Virus record (IMG/VR): IMGVR_UViG_3300031952_000199
Coordinates: 1 to 20,032 of that record
Source: a virus
DNA: 20,032 nucleotides
Direction: 5' to 3' (one strand)
Shown here one piece after another: positions 1 to 8,118 of this stretch. A program made the translations under genes and the position numbers. Each line of letters starts with the position of its first letter. Position 1 is the stretch's first letter. Below the pieces are notes generated by a model. That model searched no databases. It worked only from the letters and a program-made list of their open reading frames with translations, and was not told the DNA's origin.

Positions 1-1
1 A

Positions 2-208
2 GGTAAATCAAGAATGGATAAATTGTCTCAGCAATTTTATGGTACTCCTTACTTCGGTTATCTTATACTTAGTGCTAACCCTGAATTTGGTGGATTAGAA
101 TTTAACATTCCAGATAATAGATATATAAGAATACCATATCCATTAATATCATCATTACAGGATTATAAGGGTGCTGTTGATAATTATTATTTTTTATTCG
201 GAAGATGA
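2..208 (+). CDS. Baseplate protein, gp53/LysM-like (5' end cut by window)
   Basis: The C-terminal part of a small baseplate protein. The visible residues include DKLSQQFYGTPYFGYLILSA, then an NPEFGG stretch and IPDNRYIRIP. This is the pattern of the LysM-like 'tail protein X'/T4 gp53 group (D.L...fYG....w.I..aN......ip....iriP). In T4, gp53 joins wedges to the hub; that role here is inferred from the family. The frame is open to the left edge (codons GKSR precede the Met at 14), and the homology appears to begin at or before that Met. The true start is therefore probably upstream of the window, with ATG 14 as the fallback start. The stop overlaps the next gene in an ATGA (205-208), which implies translational coupling. 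Confidence 0.6.
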   Translation, partial: GKSRMDKLSQQFYGTPYFGYLILSANPEFGGLEFNIPDNRYIRIPYPLISSLQDYKGAVDNYYFLFGR

Positions 209-756
209 AAATATTAATTAAACAAATTATTGAACAATTTGCTTCTGATAAAACAGAAACTAAAGAAGATAAAGATTTACTTATTAATAATTTTTTAAAA
301 AAATATATATCATCAGATAAAATATATATTGTAAGTAAAGATGCTAATTTTGCATATACAGGTGGAATATATCTTAGTAAAAATAGTTTTAAAAAAACAG
401 ATGAAGGTTATCTAATACCTATATTAGATAATCCAATAAATTATTTTATAATATTACATGAATTAGGTCACTATTTACATTTAAATAAAAATTTAAATAT
501 TATAAAAAAATTTGAAGAAACTAAAGATTTTGAAGGATTTTTTGATATCATTATAAAAGAAGAAATTTTTGCAGATAAGTTTAGCTCCTTGAATTATTAT
601 AAATTATTTGGTAAAACATTTAAATCTCCACAAACATTTAATATTCCATTTTATTTAGAAAATTATAAAAAAATGATAAAGATTATATATAAAAAATATA
701 TAGAACAGATTGGAGATGGAAACTGGGAATCTTTTTTAATTAATATGTTTGGGTAG
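205..756 (+). CDS. Zinc metallopeptidase-like protein (HELGH motif)
   Basis: A 183-residue protein with the zincin signature HELGHYLH at residues 85-92 (H85, E86, H89), preceded by a hydrophobic stretch (YFIIL). About 30 residues on lies EEIFADKF (119-126), which resembles the second-helix E..A..F motif of ImmA/IrrE-type and related gluzincin peptidases; E119 or E120 could be the third zinc ligand. I see no signal peptide or membrane helix. ImmA/IrrE family members cleave transcriptional repressors, and a ribbon-helix-helix protein is encoded 54 nt downstream. However, the gene also overlaps a baseplate gene by 4 bp, so a structural or virion-processing role is equally possible. The motif is seen directly; the substrate is unknown. 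Confidence 0.6.
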   Translation: MKILIKQIIEQFASDKTETKEDKDLLINNFLKKYISSDKIYIVSKDANFAYTGGIYLSKNSFKKTDEGYLIPILDNPINYFIILHELGHYLHLNKNLNIIKKFEETKDFEGFFDIIIKEEIFADKFSSLNYYKLFGKTFKSPQTFNIPFYLENYKKMIKIIYKKYIEQIGDGNWESFLINMFG

Positions 757-784
757 ATATATTCATCTTTTTATTAATTACTAG

Positions 785-801
785 GTATTTATAGTAAATA
801 C
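785..801. repeat. Perfect 7-bp inverted repeat before the RHH gene
   Basis: GTATTTA-TAG-TAAATAC has perfect arms and a 3-nt spacer, 9 nt before the ATG of the ribbon-helix-helix gene. Proteins of that fold usually bind short inverted repeats, so this could be an autoregulatory operator. The left arm overlaps the TATTTATA promoter candidate (786-793), so binding would block it. This is inference from position only. Confidence 0.4.
786..793 (+). promoter_or_regulatory. TATTTATA promoter-like element 1
   Basis: TATTTATA lies 17 nt before ATG 811. It is one of four copies found on the + strand, all just upstream of start codons. The spacing suits a -10-type element giving a very short leader. 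Function is inferred. Confidence 0.4.
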
Positions 802-810
802 TCTATAAGT

Positions 811-963
811 ATGAAACGAAAGAAAGCTATTGTTGTAACTATAAATGAAGAAGATCGCATAAAATATAGATTGTTATGTGAAAAGTATAGTTATAATATG
901 ACCAAAAGAATAAGAAATTTTATAATTCAAGATATTAAATTAATGGAAAATGAGAAAAAATAA
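811..963 (+). CDS. Small ribbon-helix-helix DNA-binding protein
   Basis: A 50-residue protein starting MKRKKAIVVTINEED. It has the size and pattern of a MetJ/Arc/CopG-type ribbon-helix-helix protein. A basic N-terminal beta strand (residues 4-11, KKAIVVTI) is followed by helix 1 (about 13-26, EEDRIKYRLLCEKY) and helix 2 (about 31-43, TKRIRNFIIQDIK). Such proteins dimerise, and the paired strands contact the major groove. An inverted repeat at 785-801 just upstream could be its own operator. The end overlaps the next gene by 14 bp. The fold is called from hydrophobic spacing alone; an anti-host or phage regulatory role is inference. Confidence 0.6.
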   Translation: MKRKKAIVVTINEEDRIKYRLLCEKYSYNMTKRIRNFIIQDIKLMENEKK

Positions 964-1144
964 AAAAACTCATGAAAAATTTGTTAATCAATTAAAACAA
1001 ATACAACCAGAATTAGAAGTTTTATCAGAATATAAAGGTTCAGATGAAAAAATATTAGTGAAAGATAAAAATAATATTAAATTAATTAGAATAAATTATA
1101 CAGATAATATAGAAAATAAATTAATACTAATTATAAATAATTAA
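950..1144 (+). CDS. Small protein resembling homing-endonuclease N-terminal domain
   Basis: A 64-residue, lysine-rich protein. Residues 5-38 (THEKFVNQLKQ...ELEVLSEYKGSDEKILV) match the pattern THEeFi..l...np.i.vl..Y....kkI.v that commonly opens phage HNH and GIY-YIG-type endonucleases. In those proteins it is followed by a cysteine zinc ribbon; here there is no cysteine and no nuclease domain. It is either a decayed endonuclease fragment or a stand-alone DNA-binding domain. It overlaps the preceding RHH gene by 14 bp and ends 3 nt before the hub gene. Family assignment is by memory of the motif. Confidence 0.5.
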   Translation: MRKNKKTHEKFVNQLKQIQPELEVLSEYKGSDEKILVKDKNNIKLIRINYTDNIENKLILIINN

Positions 1145-1147
1145 CAT

Positions 1148-4100
1148 ATGGCTGACGAACTTAATAGAGAAAAAATATGGATTAATGAATTTAATAATAT
1201 TGTTATTGTTGATCCTAATAAATTAATAGGACAAGACGGCAAAGAAATTGAACGAATGGTTAAACATGAAGAATTAGCAATATATGCTAATTTAACAGCT
1301 CGTGTTTTTCCAAGAAGTAAATTATCACAAGATTCTATTAGCGGACCACAAATTATTCTTGAACTTGACGCACAAAATGTTAATTTCATGAAACCCAATG
1401 GTGATTTAACAAGTAATTGGACAGAACAATTTACAAATCCATCAACAGATACAACAAAAAATCAAACTTACTTTAAACCTAATAAAGAAGGATTTGGTAT
1501 AACTAATATAACTGTATCATATAATTCAGCATATATTCCACAAGTTGCTATAGAGTTTATTGATATAAGAGGTAAAAATTTATTTGAACATACTGATGAT
1601 CCAAATTCTCCTTACACAGCATTCTTTAATTTCCCATATCCTACTTTTGAATTAATATTAAAAGGATTTTATGGAAAAGCTGTAAAATATCAATTAAGTC
1701 TTATAAAATTCTCAGGAAGATTTGATAAAGGTAATTTTATAGTATCAACTAATTTTGTTGGACAAACATATGCTTTATTATCGGATATAACGATAAGTGA
1801 GATGATGCATGCTCCTTATATGTTTGCATTAACTCAAAATCCATTGCCACAACCAACAACTACTGTTAATAATAATACTGTATTAAATAACAGAGAAGGT
1901 ACGGTTATTAATTCAAGAGGAACTCAGGTTTTACATGAGATTTATACTGAATATAAACAAAAAGGATTATATGATATTAATAATCCAGAGTTAGCATTAT
2001 ATGATTTAGTTATTTTAACCCAAAACATTAATAATATAATTGAGAATAAATTAAATAAAGTAGATTTCGATAAATTAAATCAAGCTGAACTTTTCAGTAA
2101 AAGTTTATCTGATTATAAAAATATATTATCCAATTTCTCAAATAAATATTTAGATAGTGTTCCTAATAATAATGTATTATCTGTATTTAAAGACGGAATT
2201 GATGAAGATAAAAAATCAGTAGCTAATATAGACTTACAAAGGTCTATAAAAAATTATAGACAAATATTTGAAAATATTACAGAATATAAATTTCTTAATT
2301 TAGATGCAATATTACCAATTGATGAAGTTCCATTTTATGTCAATGGAGAATTTCAGTTAGGTATTTATTATAATCAATTATCGGATGTTGAAAAAGATTT
2401 TATTATTAATAAAAATACATATGAAAATGATATAAGTAAACAAGTAAATGATATAGTTGTTACAACTCTTGGATTCAGACCAACATTAAGAAATATTATA
2501 GCAGTTTTATGCGCTAATGCTGAAACATTTATTAGATTATTAGATGAAACACATACTAAAGCGTATAATATAAAAGTAACACCAGAAAGAAGAAAATTAT
2601 TTTTAAATAATAATATGGAATCAGTTGAAAAGGATAAAGATATAATTTATCCTTGGCCTCTTTATTATATAGATAAAAGTGCTGATAAATGCTTAACATC
2701 ATATGAACTAAAATATATAGGATCTACTGATTTGAGGTATATAACAGGTGATAGAAATATTTGGCCAGAGATAGATTTTGTTGAAAATTTTATTGAAGCA
2801 ACAACTATGGTAACACCAACAAGATTATCTTTATATGATACTGATCAAACTAATAAAAAAATAATATCCCCTATTGAGTTATTTAATTTAGCATATATAT
2901 ATGATTCTTCATTACTTATTAATACATTATATGAAATATGGGATAGATCTGTTTATTCAACTTATTATAATGGATATTCAACAAGATTAAATTTAAGTAG
3001 TGCAACTGATAATTTTATTAATACTTTAGGTATATTAGAATCAAATAATATTAAAATAGCAGCAGACAGTTCTGTGGTAATAAAAGAGTTTTTAAAAACA
3101 AATAGTTTTAATACAATTGATGATTTTACAAATCAATTAAGATCAATTTCACCTAATCAAAGATATCCAACATTATTAACCCAAAATTTTAATACTAATT
3201 ATATTAAAGATTTTTTTGAAAATGGTTCTAAAATATATAAATTTTCAGATTTTGAAAATAGGGTTCCACTTATTATAGATGATGTTAGTAAAAATAATAT
3301 TGATGCATTTTTAAAACAATCTAAAACTGAATTAACAATTACCGATACTTATCCGTTTACTGATATTTCTGGATGGACAAAAATAAATATAGCTAATGGA
3401 AATAATAAAAATATAAATCAGTTATATAATATTCTTGGTTCTTTATTTGTTGACACAAGAAGTAAGATTTTAACAGATAAAATTAATTCATCTGGTAGAT
3501 ATGTTAATTTTAATTATTTTACAGATACTAATTTTATTAATTTCAGTGGATCTGCTGATACTATATATAATGAAAAATATTCTGAGAATAATTTTAATAC
3601 TAATAATTCATGGAGAAATTTTTATGGAACTAAAGTGTCATCCACACCAACAAGTAATAGCCCCTTTCCATATATACAACCAAGTTTTATAAACAATTCA
3701 AATCAAAATATATCAGCAAATAGAAATAAAATATTTTTAACAGAGGGTAAGATTGATTACGGAATTAATTATAATCCTCAGAAAATTTCATCTGAACAAA
3801 TGGGTTCGCTTATTAATACACCATATTTTATAAATGCTTTACTTGAAGGAATAAATAATGAAAGAGTAAGTGGAGTTACTCCATCTTATATAACAGCATC
3901 TTATTTATTTTTAAATTCATTACCACTTAATACATTTAAGGAATTAATGATTGATGATAATTTAACTAGTGGATCAGGAAATAAATATGGTAATTATTTA
4001 TTTTCGTCATTTAATCAAATATCAGCAGTTCATAATATACCTTTAGTTTGGTTATTAAAGATTGGTTCAATATGGCATAGATATAAAGAATATATTAATA

Positions 4101-7100
4101 GTGGTGTTGATATACTTGATAATTGTTGGACAGATTTTAATTATATTAATTATTTTAGTACAGCTGGAACATTATCATATAATTATACTTTAACTGGAAC
4201 CAATACTAATATTTGTTTACAGAATTCTGTAAATCCAAATCAGGATATTGTTGATAATGGATTTTATCCATTACTTGTAAATGAAATAAATTATTTTGTG
4301 ACAGGAAAAGAATTGTTTCCATCATATGATGATAGTGGACTTAATTATCTTGTTAATAGTGATATTTTAAGATTAAATAAAATAACTAATAATACAATTG
4401 AAAATCCAATAGGGTGGAATTTAACAAATACAGCCAGTACACAAACATTAAATTTATGGTCATGTTACAGTAATTTAGATCCAGATGTTTATATAATATA
4501 TCCTAGTATCGGTGGATCAGGAATAAGTCAGGTTAAACAAGAATTACAATATCCTGATCCATTATTACCATCTTCAACATTATATGAAGATTTAAGAAAT
4601 AGAACTGAGATTAATAATGGTAGTATAAAATCCATATGGGGATTATCAACATATGGATATTTTAATAATATTACAACATTTAAACCAAAACCTTATCAAT
4701 ATATAAAAGTTATTGATAGCACAAAAGATGAACAATTTGCATTTACATTAGCCACTAATGACAAATATAGTAGTATAGAAGATATACTATCTGTTTTTAA
4801 TAAACAATCGCTTGATCAATTTGAAACATTATTTTTAAATTTTAGTAAATCATCATTACAATACGCAACAAATAACTCAACAATAAATCAATTCAATGAA
4901 ATTTATCCAACATTTCAGGATGTATTTAGATCCTTGCTTAAAGTTGGTAAATCAACAATAAATTCAGATATATTAAAGGATATAACTAAACAACAAATAT
5001 TTTCAGGTATTGAGAATATTCAAAAATTAGTGTCGGTTTATACTAGTTATATTCATACTAATCCTAATAATATTGACATGAGAATATTAAAATCATTTAT
5101 TGGTGATAATATTTTTAATGGAAACATATTATATGGAGAAGCATTTGGTGTTTATGATGGAATACAAACCCCAGAATTTATTAATGAATTGAAATTAAAT
5201 TTTGGTATATATACTAATCCTTTATTGGATTATAATAATCCTGCTAATTATTTTTTTAGTTTCTTTTCTGATAATAATATAAAAGAAAATGAAAGCAATG
5301 TTGAAAATCTTAAAAAAATTATAGATATATGGATAACTAATAAAATTAATAATAGTGGATATACATCATCAGATTTGTCAACAACTATAAAAACATTAAT
5401 ATCTAATATAGAAGGTGAAAGAGATACATTTTTATTAAAAACATTAACTAATTCTAAAAAAGTAATACCAGATTTAACTAAGAGTGATACTGATATTAAA
5501 TTCTCTCAATTAAATAATGATAATCTTAAATTAGAATTTTACAGAACCTTTAAATCATTTAATGATAAATGGGTATCTGGGATGGATGTAGGTAATAATA
5601 ATTTATTATCTCAGTTTTTATTTTTGGATAAAGGTAATAGAGATATTGGTGATAATATATTGATAAATTTTAGCTTCTTATCAAATCTTAACGACTCAAC
5701 CAATATGAAGAATTCATTTTTTGGATTATTAGGATCAATTTTTACAAATAATTTTATTAATTTTTTACCACTCCCATCGTATATTAATTTTTGGGGTGGA
5801 AAATTAAATGATAACGGCACTATTGATTTATCTTCGCAAGCTAATACTGCTGAAGATACATTTGGTACTTTTTTAGAAGTTGATTCAGCTAAATCAGGTC
5901 CTAAATTTTTATGCCAATATATTGGTAATGAATCTGAGAATTTAGATGTAAAGGATCCAATAGCTAAATATAAAAGTGATTCTTTTTTTATAGATAATCA
6001 TGAAGCAAATCCATTATTATCAAGTTGTCAAAATTTTGAAAAAAGCAATAAAGTTGTTGCATTTTTTGTTGATTATGGGATACAAAATCAAAATATGTTT
6101 TATGATATATCATTAGATATGAAAGAAGATGGTAAATTAACTGGTGAATATTTTACTGTATTACAAGATTTAATTGATCAAAAAGGCGGAAAATCTTTAG
6201 CAGTTGGTGGCGTTAATTTATTTGAAATATATAAAAGAAGATCATATGCTTGTAAAATAGCAATGTTAGGTGATATGTGTATTCAACCAACGATGTATTT
6301 TCAATTAAGATATATACCAATATTTAATGGTGCTTATTTAATAACTGATGTAAGACATACAATAACACCAAATAATATAATTACAGAATTTGTTGGGACA
6401 AGACAAAGTATATTTAGTTTACCAACACCTGAAAGTTTTCTTATTAGTATTAATAAAAGTTATTTACAAACTGCAAAATTATTAGCATCACAAAAAGAAC
6501 AAATAATATTAAATGGTTATACTGGACATATATTATCTAATAATTTATGGAACAATAATGGTGCATTATCAGAATTTATTAAACCAACATCACAAGGTAT
6601 AGGACAAGTTATTGATCCGTATGATACAATAAGAGGTGGTAACACAATGAATGAAATGGAAATTGATGTTATTGGTGAAACATCAGTATATTCAATAGGT
6701 GATGGAATTATTCAAACAATACAATATAATAATAATGATGATGGAATAGAAGTAACCATAATTTATAAAAATATTAAAATAGATGCAATTAATTATACAG
6801 GAGATATAACTGTTAATTATAAACATTTAAAAATATTTAGTTGGAAAATAATAGATCAAAATGGAAAAGATAATATTATAGTAGATGCACCTAATCCTAG
6901 ATACATTAATAGAAATGATAATCAAACACTTATTGATTTAAGATCAAAAAATATTAAAATATTAAAAGGATGGGAAATAGGTATATCTGGAAATGGTTTA
7001 GAATTAAGTAATGGCGCAAATTCAACATCAGGAAGAATAAAGGGACCTCATATATCTATTGAGACTTATAAAAATAATGGTAAACAAGAAAAATTTAACC

Positions 7101-7135
7101 CAGAGTATTTATTTGGATTATATTCATCTCGTTGA
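1148..7135 (+). CDS. Giant baseplate hub protein (gp27/late control D-like, degenerate M23 C-terminus)
   Basis: A 1995-residue protein, very large for a baseplate component. The N-terminal region (about 65-225, e.g. ITVSYNSAYIPQVAIEFIDI and FELILKGFYGKAVKYQL) looks like the start of hub proteins of large phages. The long middle is rich in N, I and Y and resembles nothing I recognise. Residues about 1585-1760 (CKIAMLGDMCIQPTMYFQL, IFNGAYLITDVRHTITPNN, EFVGTRQS) carry the late-control-D/gp27 signature of a tail-hub beta domain. The C-terminus (about 1822-1990) has the M23 peptidase layout: SIGDGII, VNYKHL, GWEIGISGNG, KGPHISIE. Two of three expected zinc ligands are replaced (E1836 and S1970; D1840 is kept), so it is probably not an active lysin. 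A structural hub role is inferred. There is no Shine-Dalgarno site; the start is the only ATG fitting the gap to the previous gene. Confidence 0.7.
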   Translation: MADELNREKIWINEFNNIVIVDPNKLIGQDGKEIERMVKHEELAIYANLTARVFPRSKLSQDSISGPQIILELDAQNVNFMKPNGDLTSNWTEQFTNPSTDTTKNQTYFKPNKEGFGITNITVSYNSAYIPQVAIEFIDIRGKNLFEHTDDPNSPYTAFFNFPYPTFELILKGFYGKAVKYQLSLIKFSGRFDKGNFIVSTNFVGQTYALLSDITISEMMHAPYMFALTQNPLPQPTTTVNNNTVLNNREGTVINSRGTQVLHEIYTEYKQKGLYDINNPELALYDLVILTQNINNIIENKLNKVDFDKLNQAELFSKSLSDYKNILSNFSNKYLDSVPNNNVLSVFKDGIDEDKKSVANIDLQRSIKNYRQIFENITEYKFLNLDAILPIDEVPFYVNGEFQLGIYYNQLSDVEKDFIINKNTYENDISKQVNDIVVTTLGFRPTLRNIIAVLCANAETFIRLLDETHTKAYNIKVTPERRKLFLNNNMESVEKDKDIIYPWPLYYIDKSADKCLTSYELKYIGSTDLRYITGDRNIWPEIDFVENFIEATTMVTPTRLSLYDTDQTNKKIISPIELFNLAYIYDSSLLINTLYEIWDRSVYSTYYNGYSTRLNLSSATDNFINTLGILESNNIKIAADSSVVIKEFLKTNSFNTIDDFTNQLRSISPNQRYPTLLTQNFNTNYIKDFFENGSKIYKFSDFENRVPLIIDDVSKNNIDAFLKQSKTELTITDTYPFTDISGWTKINIANGNNKNINQLYNILGSLFVDTRSKILTDKINSSGRYVNFNYFTDTNFINFSGSADTIYNEKYSENNFNTNNSWRNFYGTKVSSTPTSNSPFPYIQPSFINNSNQNISANRNKIFLTEGKIDYGINYNPQKISSEQMGSLINTPYFINALLEGINNERVSGVTPSYITASYLFLNSLPLNTFKELMIDDNLTSGSGNKYGNYLFSSFNQISAVHNIPLVWLLKIGSIWHRYKEYINSGVDILDNCWTDFNYINYFSTAGTLSYNYTLTGTNTNICLQNSVNPNQDIVDNGFYPLLVNEINYFVTGKELFPSYDDSGLNYLVNSDILRLNKITNNTIENPIGWNLTNTASTQTLNLWSCYSNLDPDVYIIYPSIGGSGISQVKQELQYPDPLLPSSTLYEDLRNRTEINNGSIKSIWGLSTYGYFNNITTFKPKPYQYIKVIDSTKDEQFAFTLATNDKYSSIEDILSVFNKQSLDQFETLFLNFSKSSLQYATNNSTINQFNEIYPTFQDVFRSLLKVGKSTINSDILKDITKQQIFSGIENIQKLVSVYTSYIHTNPNNIDMRILKSFIGDNIFNGNILYGEAFGVYDGIQTPEFINELKLNFGIYTNPLLDYNNPANYFFSFFSDNNIKENESNVENLKKIIDIWITNKINNSGYTSSDLSTTIKTLISNIEGERDTFLLKTLTNSKKVIPDLTKSDTDIKFSQLNNDNLKLEFYRTFKSFNDKWVSGMDVGNNNLLSQFLFLDKGNRDIGDNILINFSFLSNLNDSTNMKNSFFGLLGSIFTNNFINFLPLPSYINFWGGKLNDNGTIDLSSQANTAEDTFGTFLEVDSAKSGPKFLCQYIGNESENLDVKDPIAKYKSDSFFIDNHEANPLLSSCQNFEKSNKVVAFFVDYGIQNQNMFYDISLDMKEDGKLTGEYFTVLQDLIDQKGGKSLAVGGVNLFEIYKRRSYACKIAMLGDMCIQPTMYFQLRYIPIFNGAYLITDVRHTITPNNIITEFVGTRQSIFSLPTPESFLISINKSYLQTAKLLASQKEQIILNGYTGHILSNNLWNNNGALSEFIKPTSQGIGQVIDPYDTIRGGNTMNEMEIDVIGETSVYSIGDGIIQTIQYNNNDDGIEVTIIYKNIKIDAINYTGDITVNYKHLKIFSWKIIDQNGKDNIIVDAPNPRYINRNDNQTLIDLRSKNIKILKGWEIGISGNGLELSNGANSTSGRIKGPHISIETYKNNGKQEKFNPEYLFGLYSSR

Positions 7136-7143
7136 TATTTATA
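7136..7143 (+). promoter_or_regulatory. TATTTATA promoter-like element 2
   Basis: TATTTATA begins one base after the hub stop codon and 15 nt before ATG 7159. It sits in a weak imperfect hairpin (CGTT at 7130-7133 pairing with AACG at 7151-7154). Confidence 0.4.
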
Positions 7144-7158
7144 TTAAAATAACGTTTT

Positions 7159-7323
7159 ATGAACGAAATTAATGATAAAATTAATGATTATCTTGAAAAT
7201 AAAGAACAAGATGAAGTCATTAATGAAATAGAAACCAAAAAAATTCAAATTAAAGACGGTTTGATAGAAAGAGTTGATAAGAAACTCATAACAGAAGACG
7301 GTAGATTATTATTGAAAGATTAA
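7159..7323 (+). CDS. Small acidic phage protein, unknown function
   Basis: A 54-residue charged protein starting MNEINDKINDYLENKEQDE. The C-terminal half (IKDGLIERVDKKLITEDGRL, then LLKD) is compact and looks conserved: a helix followed by a short hairpin-like tail. It has no cysteine, no signal peptide and no membrane segment. It follows a TATTTATA element and ends 2 nt before the next gene, so the two are probably co-translated. I do not recognise the family. Its place after the hub gene makes a virion-assembly or chaperone role possible but unproven. Confidence 0.6.
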   Translation: MNEINDKINDYLENKEQDEVINEIETKKIQIKDGLIERVDKKLITEDGRLLLKD

Positions 7324-7325
7324 AA

Positions 7326-7988
7326 ATGAAAAGAACCTTACAGGAAGAATTAAATCGATTTAAACAGATCGATAGTTATAGAAAATCATTAACTGAGCAA
7401 GCTGCGCCATTACCTGCAGCGCCAGTTACTAATGAATTACCTCCTGCTGATTTACCACCAGTTGAAACAGCACCCCCACCACCAGATAATGAATTAGGTG
7501 GTGATGAAACAGCACCAATTGATTCGGCATTACCTCCTCCAGTAGATTCAACACCATTACCTGCGGACAATACTTCAGCACCAGAAGAAATTGATGTTAC
7601 TGACATTGTTAAAACATCTAAGAAATTAGATAAAAATTTATCAACCCAAGGGCATAGTTTAGATGCGCAGAATCAAAAATTAGATCAATTAATGTCAACA
7701 ATAACTAATCTTGAAGCAAAATTGGGTAATATTGAAAGTCTTAATCAAAAGGTAGAAGATTTAAGTACAAAGATTGAAACATTAAGACCACCTACTCCAG
7801 TTGAAAAATTAGAAATGAGATCATTGGATAGTTATCCTTATAATCAAAAATTGACTGATTATTGGCAAGAGAAGACAGAAGATATGGATGCTAACACAAC
7901 TAAGGGTTATGAAATAACAACTGATGATGTTGGTAATTTTAATGATACAGATATTAAACAGAGTTTAACCGATTTTGGTGAACAATAA
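7326..7988 (+). CDS. Proline-rich, coiled-coil phage protein, unknown function
   Basis: A 220-residue protein in three parts. Residues 1-25 form a basic helix (MKRTLQEELNRFKQIDSYRK) like the short N-terminal 'FkqI' helices on structural proteins of several T4-like phages. Residues 26-86 are low-complexity, rich in proline, alanine and aspartate, and visibly higher in G+C than the surrounding DNA. Residues about 90-150 are a predicted coiled coil (KLDKNL, QNQKLDQL, LEAKLGNIESLNQKVEDL). The tail (153-220), containing TPVEKLEMRSLDSYPYNQKL, looks globular and conserved. This architecture suits a tether, scaffold or fibre-attachment protein, but that is inference. A terminator follows directly. 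Confidence 0.6.
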   Translation: MKRTLQEELNRFKQIDSYRKSLTEQAAPLPAAPVTNELPPADLPPVETAPPPPDNELGGDETAPIDSALPPPVDSTPLPADNTSAPEEIDVTDIVKTSKKLDKNLSTQGHSLDAQNQKLDQLMSTITNLEAKLGNIESLNQKVEDLSTKIETLRPPTPVEKLEMRSLDSYPYNQKLTDYWQEKTEDMDANTTKGYEITTDDVGNFNDTDIKQSLTDFGEQ

Positions 7989-8011
7989 TATTTAATTAAT
8001 TAAAAAAGATA

Positions 8012-8045
8012 AAAATCCTGGACAAATGTTCGGGATTTTTTATTT
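8012..8045 (+). terminator. Rho-independent terminator
   Basis: The 5' arm AAAAATCCTGGAC (8012-8024) and 3' arm GTTCGGGATTTTT (8029-8041) form a 13-bp stem with two G-T wobbles, and the loop is AAAT. The 3' arm ends in a T-run continuing as ATTTT. It separates the structural genes from the gp32 operon. Confidence 0.85.
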
Positions 8046-8049
8046 TAAA

Positions 8050-8081
8050 TTTGACTTTTGAAATTCATATGGTTATGTTTA
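8050..8081 (+). promoter_or_regulatory. Bacteroidetes-type promoter upstream of gp32 gene
   Basis: TTTG (8050-8053), 20 nt, then TATGTTTA (8074-8081) matches the Bacteroidetes primary promoter (-33 TTTG, -7 TAnnTTTG) at all but the last base. It can also be read as a sigma70-like promoter, TTGACT - 17 nt - TATGTT. It lies just after the terminator and about 38 nt before the gp32 start, so it likely opens the replication operon as an early or middle promoter read by host polymerase. Confidence 0.55.
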
Positions 8082-8118
8082 ATACAATAACATTTTAAAT
8101 CATAAATTTTTAAAACAA

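Noticed and set aside
1132-1139. TATAAATA, identical to the T4 late promoter, before the hub gene
   Set aside because: It is only 8 nt from the ATG, leaving no room for a leader. The same octamer appears inside several genes here, so it is at chance level.
1141-1398. Minus-strand 85-codon frame at the start of the hub gene
   Set aside because: It lies wholly within a well-supported + strand gene and has no recognisable features.
3501-3692. Overlapping + strand 63-codon frame inside the hub gene
   Set aside because: Low-complexity I/L-rich translation of A/T-rich DNA in an alternate frame; no start signal or overlap logic.
7376-7606. Minus-strand 76-codon frame opposite the proline-rich gene
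   Set aside because: Its S/G/A-rich sequence is the mirror of proline/acid codons on the + strand; it is a shadow.
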